64,000 nt of DNA from contig JANAVB010007000.1 of assembly GCA_029216955.1 (NCBI GenBank), positions 1,181,563 to 1,245,562 of the forward strand. The letters are read 5' to 3'. The notes under the pieces were generated by a model, which saw only the letters and a program-made list of their open reading frames with translations, had not been told where the DNA came from and did not search any database. Origin of the DNA: Iris pallida (lineage: Eukaryota > Streptophyta > Magnoliopsida > Asparagales > Iridaceae). The translations under genes and the position numbers were made by a program. Below, in pieces: positions 14,660-26,912 of the stretch (position 1 is its first letter; each line of letters begins with the position of its first letter).

Positions 14660-15003
14660 GGTTGTGTTTGATTTGGCTTTTTTTCCATGGAAAATATTTT
14701 CATCACAAATTTTCAACCAATCATAGTGTTTGATAGCATATATTTTTCATGGAATTATTTTCCAAAAAACTATTATTTTCCATATTTTCATCTAAAATGG
14801 TGGAAAATAAAACTTGTCCAACCCATTGGAAAATATCATTTTCCGTGGAAGACAACTATTTTCCATGGAAAATAATGTCAATCAAATACCCAAATTAAGT
14901 TTTCCATAATTTTTTTTAAATTCCCTGAAATTTTTTTCCTCAAAAATAATTCTCTAGAATTAATTTCTTTTCTACATATTTTCTACCTTGCAATCAAACA
15001 ACC
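14660..15003. mobile_element. Tourist-like MITE, copy 1
   Basis: Non-coding element of 344 bp with terminal inverted repeats GGTTGTGTTTGATT / AATCAAACAACC. The interior repeats palindromic TTTTCCATGGAAAA modules. The same element, also 344 bp, is at 53260-53603. The flanks carry TAA on the left and TTA two bases beyond the right end, loosely compatible with the TWA target of PIF/Harbinger elements, but no exact duplication is seen. The following 15004-15334 shows nothing recognisable. Confidence 0.75.
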
Positions 15004-15343
15004 ATTAGATCTTTTTGTGGATGTTCTTTATTTTTTTTATGATCCCCTCTGGCCTGCAACTCTCCCATATAAGTTCATAATATACAATTTTGGGAAGTCC
15101 CAAGAGTTAAAGAGAGAAGCCTTAAATTTCATGATTAAAATTATGAACTAGAGCTAAATTAGAAATTACATGCTTCACAGTTTAAGGCTTGTGCAAAGTT
15201 CCTCCCTAGACTCCTCATCAACATCGTGCAACGGACATATGATATCGGGACCATAGCCAACTTCCTTATGTGTGGTGCCAAAATCTGAATCTATTCTCAT
15301 TTGATTTCGAATATTATATGAGGTCCTAAACTAAATTATAAAT

Positions 15344-15901
15344 GAGAGATTTTGACTTATTTCTCACTTAATTTATTCCAATTTACGGTATACTCTACAG
15401 TTTTACAAAAATGTACAATATCGTCCATTTTGGATGAAATTCGTCAATTTTTTTGACAAAAAATGCCACTGCCTTCTTTCCTCTTTCCTCTCACTCACTC
15501 CCCCCTCCTCCTCCCCGAAGCCACCGCCCTGCTCCCCCCTCCTCGCCTCCGTCGTGCGCTCCCCCTCCCTGCCTCCGCCGTGCTGCTGCCTGAGGCGAGG
15601 AGGGAGGGAGCGCACAACGGAGGCGGGGATGGAAGAGCGGCAGGGAGGGGGGAACGCACAACGGAGGCGAGAAGGGGGGAGCGGGGGTGGTGGTCGCAGG
15701 GGGGGAGGGGGAGGGGTGGGGGGGTGGGGGGGGGGGGGGAGGTGGTGAGAGGAGAGGAAAGAGGAAGAAGACAAGGACATTTTGGTCCAAAAAAAAATGA
15801 CGGATTCCGTCCAAAGTGGGTGGATATTGTACATTTTTGTAAAACTGTGGAGTATACCGTAAATTGGGATAAATTAATTGGGAGGTAAGTCAAAATTTCT
15901 C
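15344..15901. mobile_element. Mutator-like non-autonomous foldback element (558 bp)
   Basis: Perfect 9-bp target duplication ATTATAAAT at 15335-15343 and 15902-15910, the size made by Mutator-like transposases. The terminal inverted repeats start GAGAGATTTTGACTTA (left) and GAGAAATTTTGACTTA (right, reverse complement) and extend about 130 bp. The middle is a GC-rich hairpin with a pyrimidine-rich left arm (15470-15590) and a purine-rich right arm (15600-15770), including long G runs. Overlapping open frames in it are compositional artefacts. No transposase is present, so it moved in trans. Confidence 0.88.
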
Positions 15902-16362
15902 ATTATAAATTTCAATATTATGATATTCTAAAAGAGATCTAACGATCAGTCCAAGTCAACAAGGACGAGATTCAACTCCTCTTAAATTTTAAATACAATA
16001 TGAGACCTAAAACTAAATAATCCTTAAATTCCATCGATTCGATCCGACTCCCAGAAAATTCTGTCATAAAAATCTGGCTTCGGACAGACCCATAATTTTT
16101 CAGACTGGTTCAACAATGTGCAAGAACTATCTCATAAATTATATATATGATTTTGTCAACAACATGACCTTCAATATGTTGTTAACGAATATAATGTCAC
16201 ACTCCTAGGAAAAAATTGCAATAAAAATATACATATATACACAAATTTAACATTTAGGTACCAGGATACAAATTCAAACATATAATCTTTGGCATACAAA
16301 TACAATACAATATTATTAAGATATTTATTAGCATATGCTATAAGATATTGGACTGGAACTTG

Positions 16363-16937
16363 GGGTCTGCTTGGATTGAGGGGGAAAAAAACAGAGTTAA
16401 GTGAGGTTAAATAAGAGAGAGTTACGTGAGGAGGAGAGTTAGTACATAAAATTTTGTTTGGATTGGAAGGAGAGTTAAGTGGTGGGTGTTTAATAACAAA
16501 CTCTTACTTGGATTGGATATTTTGAGTGAGAGAAAAATTAAAAAAATATAACAATTACCAAAATAACTTTATTACATATGTCATAATATTAAATTAAATT
16601 AAAATTTTAATTAACTTGTCAAAATATTTTCACAAATGAGGAAACTACGGATTAACATATTGAAAACAAGAAAAAATGGAGAAAAAAAATCATGATACTT
16701 TATAAAAACAAATAACGGATATTTACGACTTTTTAAATAAAACTCCTCAATCTCTCTCGTTAACCGTCCGATTTGAGAGGTTAAAAAAATGGAAAAAAAT
16801 AGGGTTAAATAAATTCTCACTTAACCCACTATAACCCTCCCTCATGAACCTCTATCCTCAAACAAAACATGATTTTATTTTTTTCTCACTTAATTTTTTC
16901 TCACTTAACTCTCTTAACCCTCAATCCAAACAGACCC
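16363..16937. mobile_element. Tourist-like MITE (575 bp)
   Basis: Inverted ends GGGTCTGCTTGGATTGAGGG and CCCTCAATCCAAACAGACCC pair almost perfectly; subterminal AGTTAAGTGAG / CTCACTTAACT blocks pair as well. GGGTCTGTTTGGAT-type ends are typical of PIF/Harbinger-derived Tourist MITEs. TTA follows the right end and TTG precedes the left end, so the target duplication is imperfect. The preceding 15911-16362 is AT-rich and unassigned. Confidence 0.75.
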
Positions 16938-17099
16938 TTAAGATTATTGTAAGAATACAAATCTGGAACCATTGCCACATAATAAAAACTTCTGACATCA
17001 CAAATGCACAAATATATTACAATTATAAGTTTCGATTTTATCTTTTTTATGTTCACAGACGAGAACATTTTCTGTCTCAGCTTTCGTGACCGTAATTGT

Positions 17100-17798
17100 T
17101 GTTGGAGTCCAGTCTGGATTTGGTAACAACATACTTGTGGAATCCAAATTTTATTAAATATTTGATTTGATTATATTGGGATGTCCATAATTGGTGTTGT
17201 ACTATTTTAAATATAATAGGATTCTTATTTTAGAAAATCCTATTATGATTTAAACCATGATAATTGATGGGCTATTTTAGGTGTAATAAGATTCTTATTT
17301 CAGGACTTCCTAATTAAAAAATTATATTATGACCTAAAATAGAATTTTTTTCATCCTATATATATATGGGGTGAGGGTGGAGGTATAAAAAATAAGCACA
17401 AAGCACAAAAATGGAGATTCAGGGTCTACAAGAAAATCTAAGAAAAAGTCCGTACTTTGCTCTTAGGACTTCGCCATCCATGACAGAAGGAAGAAGAATA
17501 TCTAATCGAGGAGTCATCAACTTCGGTTATGGAGATTGCTACGGGTTGGTGAGTGATCTCAATTGTAATCTTCTGTTTTTCTTCTTGAGAGTGGTGAGGG
17601 AGTTGAACCTATTAGGGCAAAGGGTTCAACGTGAGTTCTGTCAATCTTATAATTTTATCTGAGTTATTAAAGGTTATGATTTGTCCAGGTGACGTACGTC
17701 ACCGCCATATACTTGTTTTCATCTTGTGCTTGGTGTCCGTTAGACGGGGGTTGGTTTTGGTCAGGTGGGTTGGCAAATACTTTCGTACGTACCCAACA
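17100..17798 (+). repeat. 5' LTR of copia element 2
   Basis: Starts TGTTGGAGTCCAGTCTGG and ends TACGTACCCAACA. It holds a TATA-like run at 17357-17368 followed by ATGGGGTGAGGG. The block CTATTTTA..TAATA.GATTCTTATTT occurs twice (about 17206-17238 and 17271-17304). The PBS follows after two bases. Confidence 0.9.
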
Positions 17799-17800
17799 AT

Positions 17801-17854
17801 TGGTATCAGAGCCATGTTCGTTCTGGTCTGATACCCAACAATTGGTATTAGAGC
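17801..17854 (+). other. Duplicated primer binding site of copia element 2
   Basis: TGGTATCAGAGC (17801-17812), complementary to the 3' end of initiator-Met tRNA, sits two bases after the LTR. A second version, ACCCAACAATTGGTATTAGAGC including the LTR tail, lies at 17833-17854, so the LTR-end/PBS junction is present twice 42 bp apart. Confidence 0.8.
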
Positions 17855-17873
17855 TTTGGAGATTCTGGCAACC

Positions 17874-19857
17874 ATGTCTACGGAGCAGATGAACACTCGT
17901 ATGATCACCTTCATAGGAGAAAACTGGGCAATTTGGAAGCCAAGAATGGAGGATCTACTCTGGTACAAGGACTTGCATGGTCCGTTGGAGTACGATAGCG
18001 CAAAGCCAACGAACAAAGCTACTGAAGACTGGAAACGACTGGATCAGAAGGCCGTTGGATTCATCCGCCAATGGTTGTATGATTCGGTATTTCACCACGT
18101 GTCCATGGAGAGTTCGACAAAAGTATTATGGAAGAAGCTGCATTCTGTACGAAAGGAAGACGGCTGGCAACAAAACATTTCTTATTCGCCAACTCGTTCG
18201 AAGTACACGGAGGGTGCTCCAGTGGCACAACATCTGAACGAGGTTCAGGGTATCATCAATCAACTGTCTGCGATAAATATGGTGATTGATGATGAGCTTC
18301 AGGTCCTACTGCTCTTGAGTTCTCTGTCAGAAAGTTGGAAGACGTTGGTGGTGTCGGTGAACAACTCCGTACCTGATGGAGTTGTCACGATGGAGGCAGT
18401 CAAAAGTAGCTTGTGGAATGAGGAGGCCCAGTGCAAGCAAGTGGAATCGTCGTATGAGTCTGCTCTGGTGACTTCCTATAGGAAGGGAAGACCCAAGTCA
18501 CAGGCGAGGACAAGGCTCGGGATCTTACGATTGTGGACCGCAAGGAGGGCTGCTATTACTATGGCAAAATGGGTCATATCAAGAGGAACTGCATGAAGCT
18601 CAAAACTGATAAGACCAAATGTAATGATGATCATGAGGATCTCACAGCAATGAGAGATATCATCATCGTATCGACCGACGCAGAGGAACCTTGTGGCATG
18701 TGTCATGATGGCGACTGGGTCATGGACACGGGGGCATCGTATCATGCCATATAGGAGAATCTTTATGTCATATCGCGGTGACAGGTTTGGACGTTTGAAG
18801 ATGGGCGACAAGGAGATGGTTGTAGTTGTAGGCATCGGTGATGTGCACTTGACGATGGAGTTTGGTAAAAAATTCGTCCTCTGGAGTGTGCGACATATAC
18901 CGAGTTTGTGCTATAACTTGATTTCTGTAGGAGGTTGGCAGATGATGGCTGTCGCAGTCTGTTTGGAAGCAAAGATTGGATGCTTGCGAAGGGTTCCCAA
19001 CAGCTGGTTCAGAGAGATTTGTGTTGTGGCATGTATAGGTTCATGCCAATGAGCTATACAGGCAGGGCACAGACACCGGATGGAGGCTCGAGGGGTGTTC
19101 GACAGGAGATTGATCGTCAAAAACTTGCTGAGAAGGGGCTTACTAGATGCTTTGAGGGTTATAGAGGATTCGATTCGTCGAGACAAAGCGACGGATGGTG
19201 ATGAGTCAAAAATTCAGGGTCAGTATATCGGTCCCATAACAGCTGGTCGGTCTCCAGATGGGGATTGCTCTATGGATCTAGATTTGGTGACAGATGGTTT
19301 GCCAAATCTTCACGGAGCGACATCGGTCTCAATAGTTCGAAGCCAGGAAGGAGATAAAGTTTTGCAGCAAATTCAATTTGAGACGGGAGCATCATCATTC
19401 ACACAGTTCAAGCGAAGCTATGGGTCATCAACGGCATGCACAGTGCGTAATGTTCTGTTCGAGGACGCATGTGTATTGGAGCTTCAAGTTCGGACACGAA
19501 GGTAGGTAGGTTCAGGTGTTCGAATCTTACGAGAACTGCACCGTCCGCTTGGTTCGGCCAGCCAAGGGTGAAGAAGTTCGTCAGAACGTTAACACTTTTC
19601 GGTGGAAGATGAAAGTCGGGGACAAGCAGCCAAGACTTACGGTGAGGCTGATCGTCAGTGACTTCGGTCTTGGTCGTGTCATTGATATCGACAGGATCCC
19701 AGTGGTGCAGGAGGTGCTACGCATGGTATCTAGCATCGATGTGACGGTCGAGGAGCTGGTGACAAAGGAAGACGCAAAACAACTCGGGGGATCGAAGATC
19801 AGTGGCATACGGAAGTATGAATTCTGTCGTGGGACGACAGGCATGGAGTCCAGTTGA
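17874..19857 (+). pseudogene. Copia element 2 gag-protease and decayed RT start
   Basis: The ATG at 17874 opens a copia gag (FIGENWAIWKPRMEDLL, then LSESWKTLVVSVNN), readable to about 18480. After a frameshift, the knuckle CYYYGKMGHIKRNC (third position Y instead of C at the second zinc ligand) and the protease motif WVMDTGASYHAI (18717-18752) follow. A GAG-pre-integrase-like stretch (HIPSLCYNLISVGG) follows in a further frame. Integrase is missing. The segment at 19510-19800 keeps the spacing of an RT N-terminus (RLVRPAKGEEV, then FRWKM) but has lost the key residues. The element could only have moved with proteins from another copy. Confidence 0.8.
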
Positions 19858-19902
19858 GAACCCATGGGATCAATATCCTCTCATCAGACTGGAGGGAGAG
19901 GT

Positions 19903-20469
19903 TATTGGAGTCCAGTCTGGATTTGGTAACAATATACTTGTGGAACCTAAATCTTATTAAATATTTGATTTGATTAGATTTGGATATCCATAATTGGTGT
20001 TGTGCTATTTTAGATATAATATGATTCTTATTTTAGGGTGGAGGCACAAAGAATAAGCACAAAGCACAAAAGTGGAGATTCATGGTGCTCTTGGATCCAC
20101 AAGAAAATCTAAGAGAAAGTCTGTACTTTGCTCTTAGGACTTCGACATCCAAGATAGAAGTAAGAAGAAGATCTAATCGAGGAGTCATCAACTTCGATTA
20201 GAGAGATTGCTACGTGTTAGTGAGTGATATCAATTGTAATCTTCTGTTTTTCTTCTTGAGAGTGGTGAGGGGGTTGAACATATTAGGGCAAAGGGTTCAA
20301 CGTGAGTTCTGTTAATCTTATAATTTCATATGAGTTATTAAATGTTGGGATTTGTCCAGGTGACATACATCACCGCCATATAATTGTTTTCATCTTATGC
20401 TTGCTGTCCGTTAGACGGGAGTTGATTTTGGTAAGGTGGGTTGACAAACGCTTCCGCATGTACCCAACA
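19903..20469 (+). repeat. 3' LTR of copia element 2, lacks TATA region
   Basis: Aligns with the 5' LTR throughout, except that about 130 bp present at 17240-17375 of the 5' copy are absent, including the second direct repeat and the TATA-like run. The first bases have decayed from TGTTGG to TATTGG. It ends CATGTACCCAACA. Confidence 0.9.
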
Positions 20470-20649
20470 ACCGTGTCATCTACATACTTTTGCTGTCGTC
20501 TTTGAGCCCGAACTAAGAAATGACATTGTTCAAAATATTTTTTTTTGTTGGATAAATTTTTTTACATCAAATATAAACGATTTTTTCTTCCAAGATCCTA
20601 ATTCTGGAAAAGTAAACCGGCCTAAATATAAACTCATTGGAGGCTTCTA

Positions 20650-21667
20650 TTTCCTAATGCAGGTGTACTTCATTTACCTTGTATTAACAGTGACCACCAT
20701 CCGATTTATTTGAAGTCCAATATAGTCATATGAGATGTCCCATGAGATTTGAATCTGCTTGGTTGAAAGAAGCTAATTTTTGGGATGTCCTTAAAGAGGC
20801 GTGGGCTGCTTATGAGAATCTTCTCTCCCGAAGCGGTTGTATAAAATTCTTCCAGCTCTCAAATCTTCGAGCAAATCTACATTTAATTGTCTTTCTACTG
20901 CCATTAAGGATACAGAACAAAAACTTTTAGGCCTACAGATGAAACTCCCTACAGATGATGTTTTACTTGAAGGAAAAATACTTACCGCTCGTCTCAATAA
21001 ACTTACAGCAATAGGAAGAAATATATTGGCACCAACGATCTAGACAGAATTGGATTCAAAGTGGGAATCGAAATACAATATTTTTTTTCATCTAGCTGCT
21101 TTGAATAGAAAAAGGAAAAACACCATATCTAGTCTACAAATGTCGGTTCCTGGATTGAGGGACAAGAAGATTACTGATGCTCTAGTTGATTATTTTTCCA
21201 ACATTTTCCAAGCTTCTAATACCTGTGACATCCCACATCACATTCTGGATAGCCTTCCTACTATTGAAAATGTTTACAATGATGCCATTTCTACCATCCC
21301 ATCGGAGGGAGAAATTTGAAGCACAATATTAGAGATTAATCCAGACAAGTCCCTGGGTCCAGATGGATTCCCAGCAATCTTCTATCACAAAAGCTGGGAA
21401 GTGGTTGGAGGAGAGGTAACCCACCTTGTTCAAAATTTCTTTCGTTCTAATTCATTGCCTAATTATTTGAATCATACTTTCATTGTATTAATTTCAAAAA
21501 AAAAAAATGTGCCCACAACTCCAATGAATTTTAGGCCTATTTCTCTTTGTAATGTTATTTATAAAATTATTACCAAAATCCTTACAAAGAGAATTAGGCC
21601 TATTTTGAATTCGATCATCTCTCCATTCCAAAATGCCTTCGTTCCTAAGCGGCAAATAACTGATAAT
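20650..21667 (+). pseudogene. LINE ORF2, endonuclease end and first half of RT
   Basis: Recognisable in order: the endonuclease tail SDHHPI; the FESAWLKEANFWDVLKEAW linker block typical of plant LINEs; FFHLAALNRKRKNTI; then RT motifs NPDKSLGPDGFPAIFY, FIVLISKK, and NFRPISLCNVIYKIITKILT. These motifs identify a non-LTR reverse transcriptase that copies its RNA at nicked chromosomal DNA. Stops and frame changes occur near 20715, 21040 and 21319. The frame is cut at QITDN by the CACTA insertion at 21668 and resumes exactly at 32387. Confidence 0.87.
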
Positions 21668-24199
21668 CACTACCAAAATAAGTCATATAGGCGACGAGAT
21701 TAGCGACGTTGACAAAAAATGTCGCTAATTATGTTACATTTAACTACCAAACAAAAAGACGTCGCTGAACATCACTATCAGCGACTTTCAGCGACAGTTA
21801 GCTACGTATATTATTATTTGGAAAGCTAACGTGGTAGCTAAGTCGGAGAACGTCGCTGTTTTTTTTAAACAACGACGTTTCCCAACTCATTTAAAGTATG
21901 TCGCCCGTATATTAGTATTTAGCGACGTCACTTTACGACATCGCTAAATTATTTCATATAGGGTTATCTGGCCGATCGATTCTCTCCCCAAAAATTTTCT
22001 TTTCCCTCCAAAATTTCTCTCCCCCTCCCCCTCTCGTCTCCGGCTGCCCCCTCCACCCGACGACTCCCTGCCTCCGGGGCCCCTCTCGACTCTGGTGGCC
22101 ACCTTGCCCCCGGCTCCCTACGACACCCTGCCTCAGCGCCACTCTCGACTCCGGCGGCCCCCCTCATTCCTGCGACCCCCTTTCCCCTCGCCGCTCTCTC
22201 CTTCCCCGCAGGCTCAGGTAACCCTAACCCTAACTCCCTCTTGCTGACACGACACTGACACACTCCTCTTGCTGACACGACACGACACACATACATATAT
22301 AGACACTGACACGGTCACTGACACGGCACTGACATCGTTTTGTATGTTGAGGGAAAGAAATATTTATCGAATATTTGTATCACACAGTTGAATTAACCGA
22401 TATTGTTTACAACGACATTCATATATGAGCCAAATCCTAAACAAATTTGAAAAAAAAAACCTATACAATGATTCGTTGAGCATCAATTTCTTTGTCGAAC
22501 AAAGTTTCTCATGTAAGAACCTTTAGTGCAAGAACAAAAACACAAATGAAAATAGCAAGCTATATAGTAGTAGCCATTTAGGCGAGTTAGTGCTTGTATC
22601 AGTAAATGTGTAGGAAGAATTGGTAGTGTAAATGTATTAGTGCCAATGGTTAGTATCATATAAGTTAGAGTGTCAGTGAGAGGGAATAACCCCCCCTCCC
22701 CCCTAGCTGTAGGAATCGACATGGGCTTGTGGTTCACTGTATGTATCAGTACTTCAAATTTGTGTGTGTGTGTGTGTCTAAGCATAGGGTATCAGTTAGT
22801 GATTTGAGTGAGTCCCTTTGTATTTGGGTAAGTGATAGAAAATAGAGAATGTATTAGAGAGTGAGTGATGTGGAGTGTGTGCACTGTTGGAAGTTTGTGG
22901 CCATATGGCATGAACAATGTCTGACGTTTAGGTTTGGGAATAAGATAAGGGATCCAAATATATCCATGAGGAACTAGATGAAAGAACCATAAAAGTAATT
23001 AACGGGATACACATGATTAGATGCAATAATACTCCTAAGATACTATAGGACACGCCAAACCATTTGTCGTGTTCATGTCATCGTGTACAGACGTGTCAAG
23101 ATACTATGTATGTAGGTAAATGCTAGTTGGGTATCACCTAATATTTCATGGTAAGTGCTAACTTGGACACTCTGAGGTCAAGTTTTTCTTGTGGGCTCAC
23201 AAGGAACACATGACAACAGAGATATCATTATCTCTTATGTTAAGTGTCTGTGTTAGCCTGAAATCAAGTGTCCATGTGAGCCATTCTCTGAAAATTAAAT
23301 TTACCTATGCAAGCATTTTGGGGATACCAGAGTTATACCAAAAAGTCGAACAACTTAGTCTTTTATAGATTTTTTTAAAAATCTAGTGTAACGTTGATAG
23401 CCTCAAAAGGCTTGCATAAGTAAATTTTATTTTCAGAAAATGGCTCACAAAGAACACGTGACAACACCTAAGTGTATATTATAGTACCTAGGGTGTACAG
23501 AGTGAGTATCCTACTAGTATATAAGATGAACGTCACTACAGGAAAAATGTGTTTTTACGGCGCGCAATGTGTGCCGTAAAACACTTTAGACGGCACACAT
23601 GCTAATGCCGTATTAGCCCATGCCGTAAAAAGATGGTAGTTTAGACAACATAATATGCATGTCGTCTTAACTCAATTTGTGCGTCGTCTATAGTCATTCA
23701 CGACATTCATCGTGTGCCTTGAAAAGGCAATTATGGCATGTATTAGCGCACCGTTAATACACATTCACGACATACATATACACGTCGTTAATGCACAATC
23801 ACGACATTCAAATGCACGTCATTAATAATATTTTACGGTATTCCTTTGTATGTCTTTATTAGTCAATTATGACATTCATTGTACGTCGTGAATAGTTTCG
23901 TATACACATCAATTAGGACATATCTTGCACAGTTGCACGCCTTAAATTCTCTTCCATTTAAAAAAAATCCTACTTTTTGTATAATCAATTTTATCTTTTG
24001 ACATTCAATCACAATGTATATAGTATACAGAACAAGTATAAAAATAATAATTTTCATTAAAACAATAATGTCAAATCATCCAAATTTGATACACAAAAAA
24101 AAGTATATTCTTGGATAACCCGATACACAATGGAACATGAGTCAGCAAAATACAATGTCTCATAGAGCTAAATATTTCAAAATTAGATGGACTCTAAAA

Positions 24200-24320
24200 C
24201 GGTTGCAGACTCAGATCCTAGCCAGTACACCCGTCCTCTTCTTTCCATTTCCTGTACTGTCTGTTTCATCAGCTCCTGAAACTTCTCCTACAAACACAAG
24301 TTTTTTAGATAATAAATTAA
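24200..24320 (-). other. Possible exon fragment of unknown origin in CACTA-2
   Basis: The minus strand contains EKFQELMKQTVQEMERRG, a charged, helix-like segment that resembles a coiled coil, followed by WLGSESATV. It could be a TNP1/Ptta-like piece of a CACTA accessory protein or another captured exon. There is too little sequence to decide. Confidence 0.25.
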
Positions 24321-24935
24321 ATCTGTAAAGAAACCATGTACAGAAAGACTCCATCACGAAACATGTCCTTGATACAAATATAGATACAAACATAGATACA
24401 TCCTTGATATGGATAAATTGTTATATCACCAAATTGTTGGATATAGTGTTATGTCACCACAAATTTAGAAAAAAATTTATGGTCATAACTTTTGTGTTTA
24501 CAGATGTATGCTGCTCTCATTTTGAGCTGGTTACTGATTAATCAGATTATGTTACCGGCTAATCAATATTGCATAGCTGGATGGAAAGTTTTGTTCAAAT
24601 GGCCACCTTATAAATCAGATTAACCGGTCATTTGCTAGGAAGTAGCCAACAAATTTACGATTCATCAAATTTCAACCAAAGAAACTAGATTTCAACCAAA
24701 GAAACTAGATTTTAATTCACATCCCAATACCATCTATACCTTAAGCCACATCAAATTTCAACCAAAGAAACTAGATTTTAATTCAAAAACCACTTCTTTT
24801 GAGCCCCTAAAGCCTGATTATCTAGTTCATCCCAGCATCCCCTTCTTCCATTAAAACCATGATAATGGTCACCTTGAGCCACATTGATCTTGGGTGTACT
24901 ACATCAAATTTTCTCATTAAATTTTGAATTTGCAG

Positions 24936-25246
24936 ATAGTAGATCCTGCTGCGATAGGAGGACTAGTAGATAAAGTTCTTGAGGGCAATCCCAAGCAACT
25001 TCACTAGTATCGAGGAGGGAAAACTAAGTTGCAGGGCTTCCTTGCTGGCCAGGTATGCGAGGGGTTTTTTCTTGTAAGGGAGAAGTCGAACTTATATTCA
25101 TGACTTCAGTTGTACTTACATTCTGGCATTTCACTTCAGTATCTGAATATTATTACTGAAAATACAGGTATGAAGGAATCGAAGGGTAAGCAAATCCTAT
25201 GCTTCTAAACAAAATGCTCCTTGGAAAATTAATCGGAAGTAGCTGA
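24936..25246 (+). pseudogene. Captured GatB (glutamyl-tRNA amidotransferase B) C-terminal exons
   Basis: Two exon pieces with splice sites: exon 24936-25052 (acceptor TGCAG before, GTATGC donor after) and exon 25168-25246 (acceptor ACAG before, ending in TGA). The first reads DPAAIGGLVDKVLEGNPKQL, then YRGGKTKLQGF. The second, in shifted frames, reads MKESKGK and NP.LLNKMLLGKL. This is the C-terminal YqeY-like tail of GatB, the organellar subunit that helps convert Glu-tRNA(Gln) to Gln-tRNA(Gln). A CAG-to-TAG stop at 25005-25007 and two 1-bp deletions in the second exon show it is a dead copy. Retained introns mean capture was from DNA, not mRNA. Confidence 0.85.
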
Positions 25247-25955
25247 TGACTATGAAAGGTGGGTACACCATTTTTTATTTACATCCTTATTGTCATAAGA
25301 AGCATTCATCCGATGTTTGATATATGACTAGAAAGGTTAAGTTTTACAGTGTATGGTTGTGTTCTTGCAACCTAAGCTTTTGCTGATCTGTAACCAAAGT
25401 GATTGGCTGCAATTTCTATGGTCGTTTCAGTATCCAATCATCTTCATTGACGGTTGGTAAGTCTAAACATGAAAACAACCTAAAATTTCTTTCTGCAGAT
25501 ATTATCTTGTTTTTGTATTAAAAAATGTATTGAATCAATTTTTTAATGAATTTAAAATCATTTCATATAATTTAACATTATATTTTTATCAATGTAATTC
25601 CATATTCCAGCATAAAGTTAGTAGAATATAAATATCTAAAATTTAGCTTTAGTCATATTAGATATAAATTTCTTTCTGCAGACATTAAGCATATAAATCT
25701 CTTCACAAGAGAATATGCTTATTATCAATAGTATCAGACTAATTGTCTAGATGTTCAAGGTAAAACAACCAAATATATCAAATACGTTCTTCAATATGAA
25801 ATGCAACTAACCTGTAAACAAGGAAGAATTGCAGGCTTACATTGTTGTGAGAAGTGAATGCACATTAGCACATACCTGGAAAGTAAAAACTGTAAGTTAC
25901 AACAGCAAAACAACTTATCTACAGCTGATGAGCAAGCATAGATATATTAACTTAC

Positions 25956-26237
25956 ACATAACTAGATAAGGTTCCTCTGTATGTCTCATTGACACCGTGA
26001 CTTGGCTCAATGTTTCACAATAAAAGCCAACTGCCGTAATCTCTCATCAATCTGTGCATAATCCTTAACTATCTTTGTATTAACAACAACTAGAAGATTG
26101 TTAACGCATATATCACAAGCTATCCTAGTTACTGGATCCATCATCTTCATAATAGGCACCCTAGCATGAGTTAGTGCCTGTATCAGTTGAAATGTTGTAA
26201 GATCACTAAAGTGTAGACCTGACAACAATTTGACAAC
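25956..26237 (-). pseudogene. Captured terminal uridylyltransferase exon (URT1-like)
   Basis: Minus-strand exon from an AG acceptor (at 26238-26239) to a GTAAG donor (25955-25951). It reads [38 protein letters not shown] and [16 protein letters not shown]. That is the nucleotidyltransferase core / central domain of plant URT1/HESO1-type enzymes, which add uridines to RNA 3' ends. The conserved Trp after AFIVKH is a TGA stop, and a 1-bp deletion follows at the AKSR motif. Other exons are not recognisable nearby, so this is an isolated gene piece carried by CACTA-2. Confidence 0.82.
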
Positions 26238-26912
26238 CTTAAATATGAAAGACATATAAAGGAAAGGAAATAAGGAAGCATGCCCGTATCTTATATTTAA
26301 AGCTTTGCAAAACAAGGGTATACTTTGGCTTTATAGAATTTTAAACAATTTAGGGCGAGGTGATCAAAAGATATTGTTAGGAGGTTATATGAGTCAATGA
26401 CATAAATTATCATAAATGTTACATTTACCTGCATATTTTGAAGAGTTTCCTTCTGTAATAGATCATGATGTACATGTGAGACATGATTGACTTGTAACTT
26501 CTTTACCTAATGCAACTTCAAATTTGGCGGTGCAGTCTTCAAATTCATAATATGATACACATCTGTATGATAAGACAATAACAAGGACATTTGGCACCGG
26601 TGCAGTCTTCAATTCACAATATGAGACACATCTGTATGATAAGATAATGTCGTGTCTTAGGACATGTTTCAAATACTACACGGACACACATCGGACAATC
26701 AAAAATACACTAGGGTGATAGGTGTTTTATCTATGTCCTCGTGGGACGTCTTAAGCATAATAAGTTGTCTAAATACTAAACATCAGAAAACAAAGGAAAA
26801 AGGAACAGTACGAATCAATCAACTAACCTTTTTTATGGTGTCTGGATCAATTAGCGGTTTTTGAGCATCTGTTATAGGCAAATCCTTAATGCTAGATAAG
26901 AAGAATACTTAC

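Larger units (their letters stand above)
17100..20469 (+). mobile_element. Ty1/copia element 2, internally deleted
   Basis: Two LTRs (17100-17798 and 19903-20469) enclose only 2.1 kb. The internal part keeps gag, a CCHC knuckle, a protease motif and a decayed RT start, but lacks integrase and most of RT. The purine-rich tract CTGGAGGGAGAGG lies just before the 3' LTR. ACCGT follows the 3' LTR (20470-20474) and also occurs at 17089-17093, six bases before the TGTTGG that starts the 5' LTR. That is a likely but not clean target duplication. Confidence 0.88.

Noticed and set aside
15403..15893. Pro/Arg/Gly-rich frames on both strands
   Set aside because: Lie in the GC-rich hairpin of the Mutator-like element and mirror each other; composition only.
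18476..18835. 119-codon minus-strand frame in copia-2
   Set aside because: Antisense to gag-protease motifs that are readable on the plus strand.
22208..22226. Interstitial telomere repeat
   Set aside because: Only about two CCCTAA units; a telo-box-like motif is more likely.
21964..22296. 110-codon minus-strand frame, Gly/Ala/Arg-rich
   Set aside because: GC-rich leader of CACTA-1 with local repeats; no homologous protein recognised.
26449..26660. Additional captured exon on minus strand
   Set aside because: A local 68-bp direct duplication explains the open frames; no protein family recognised.
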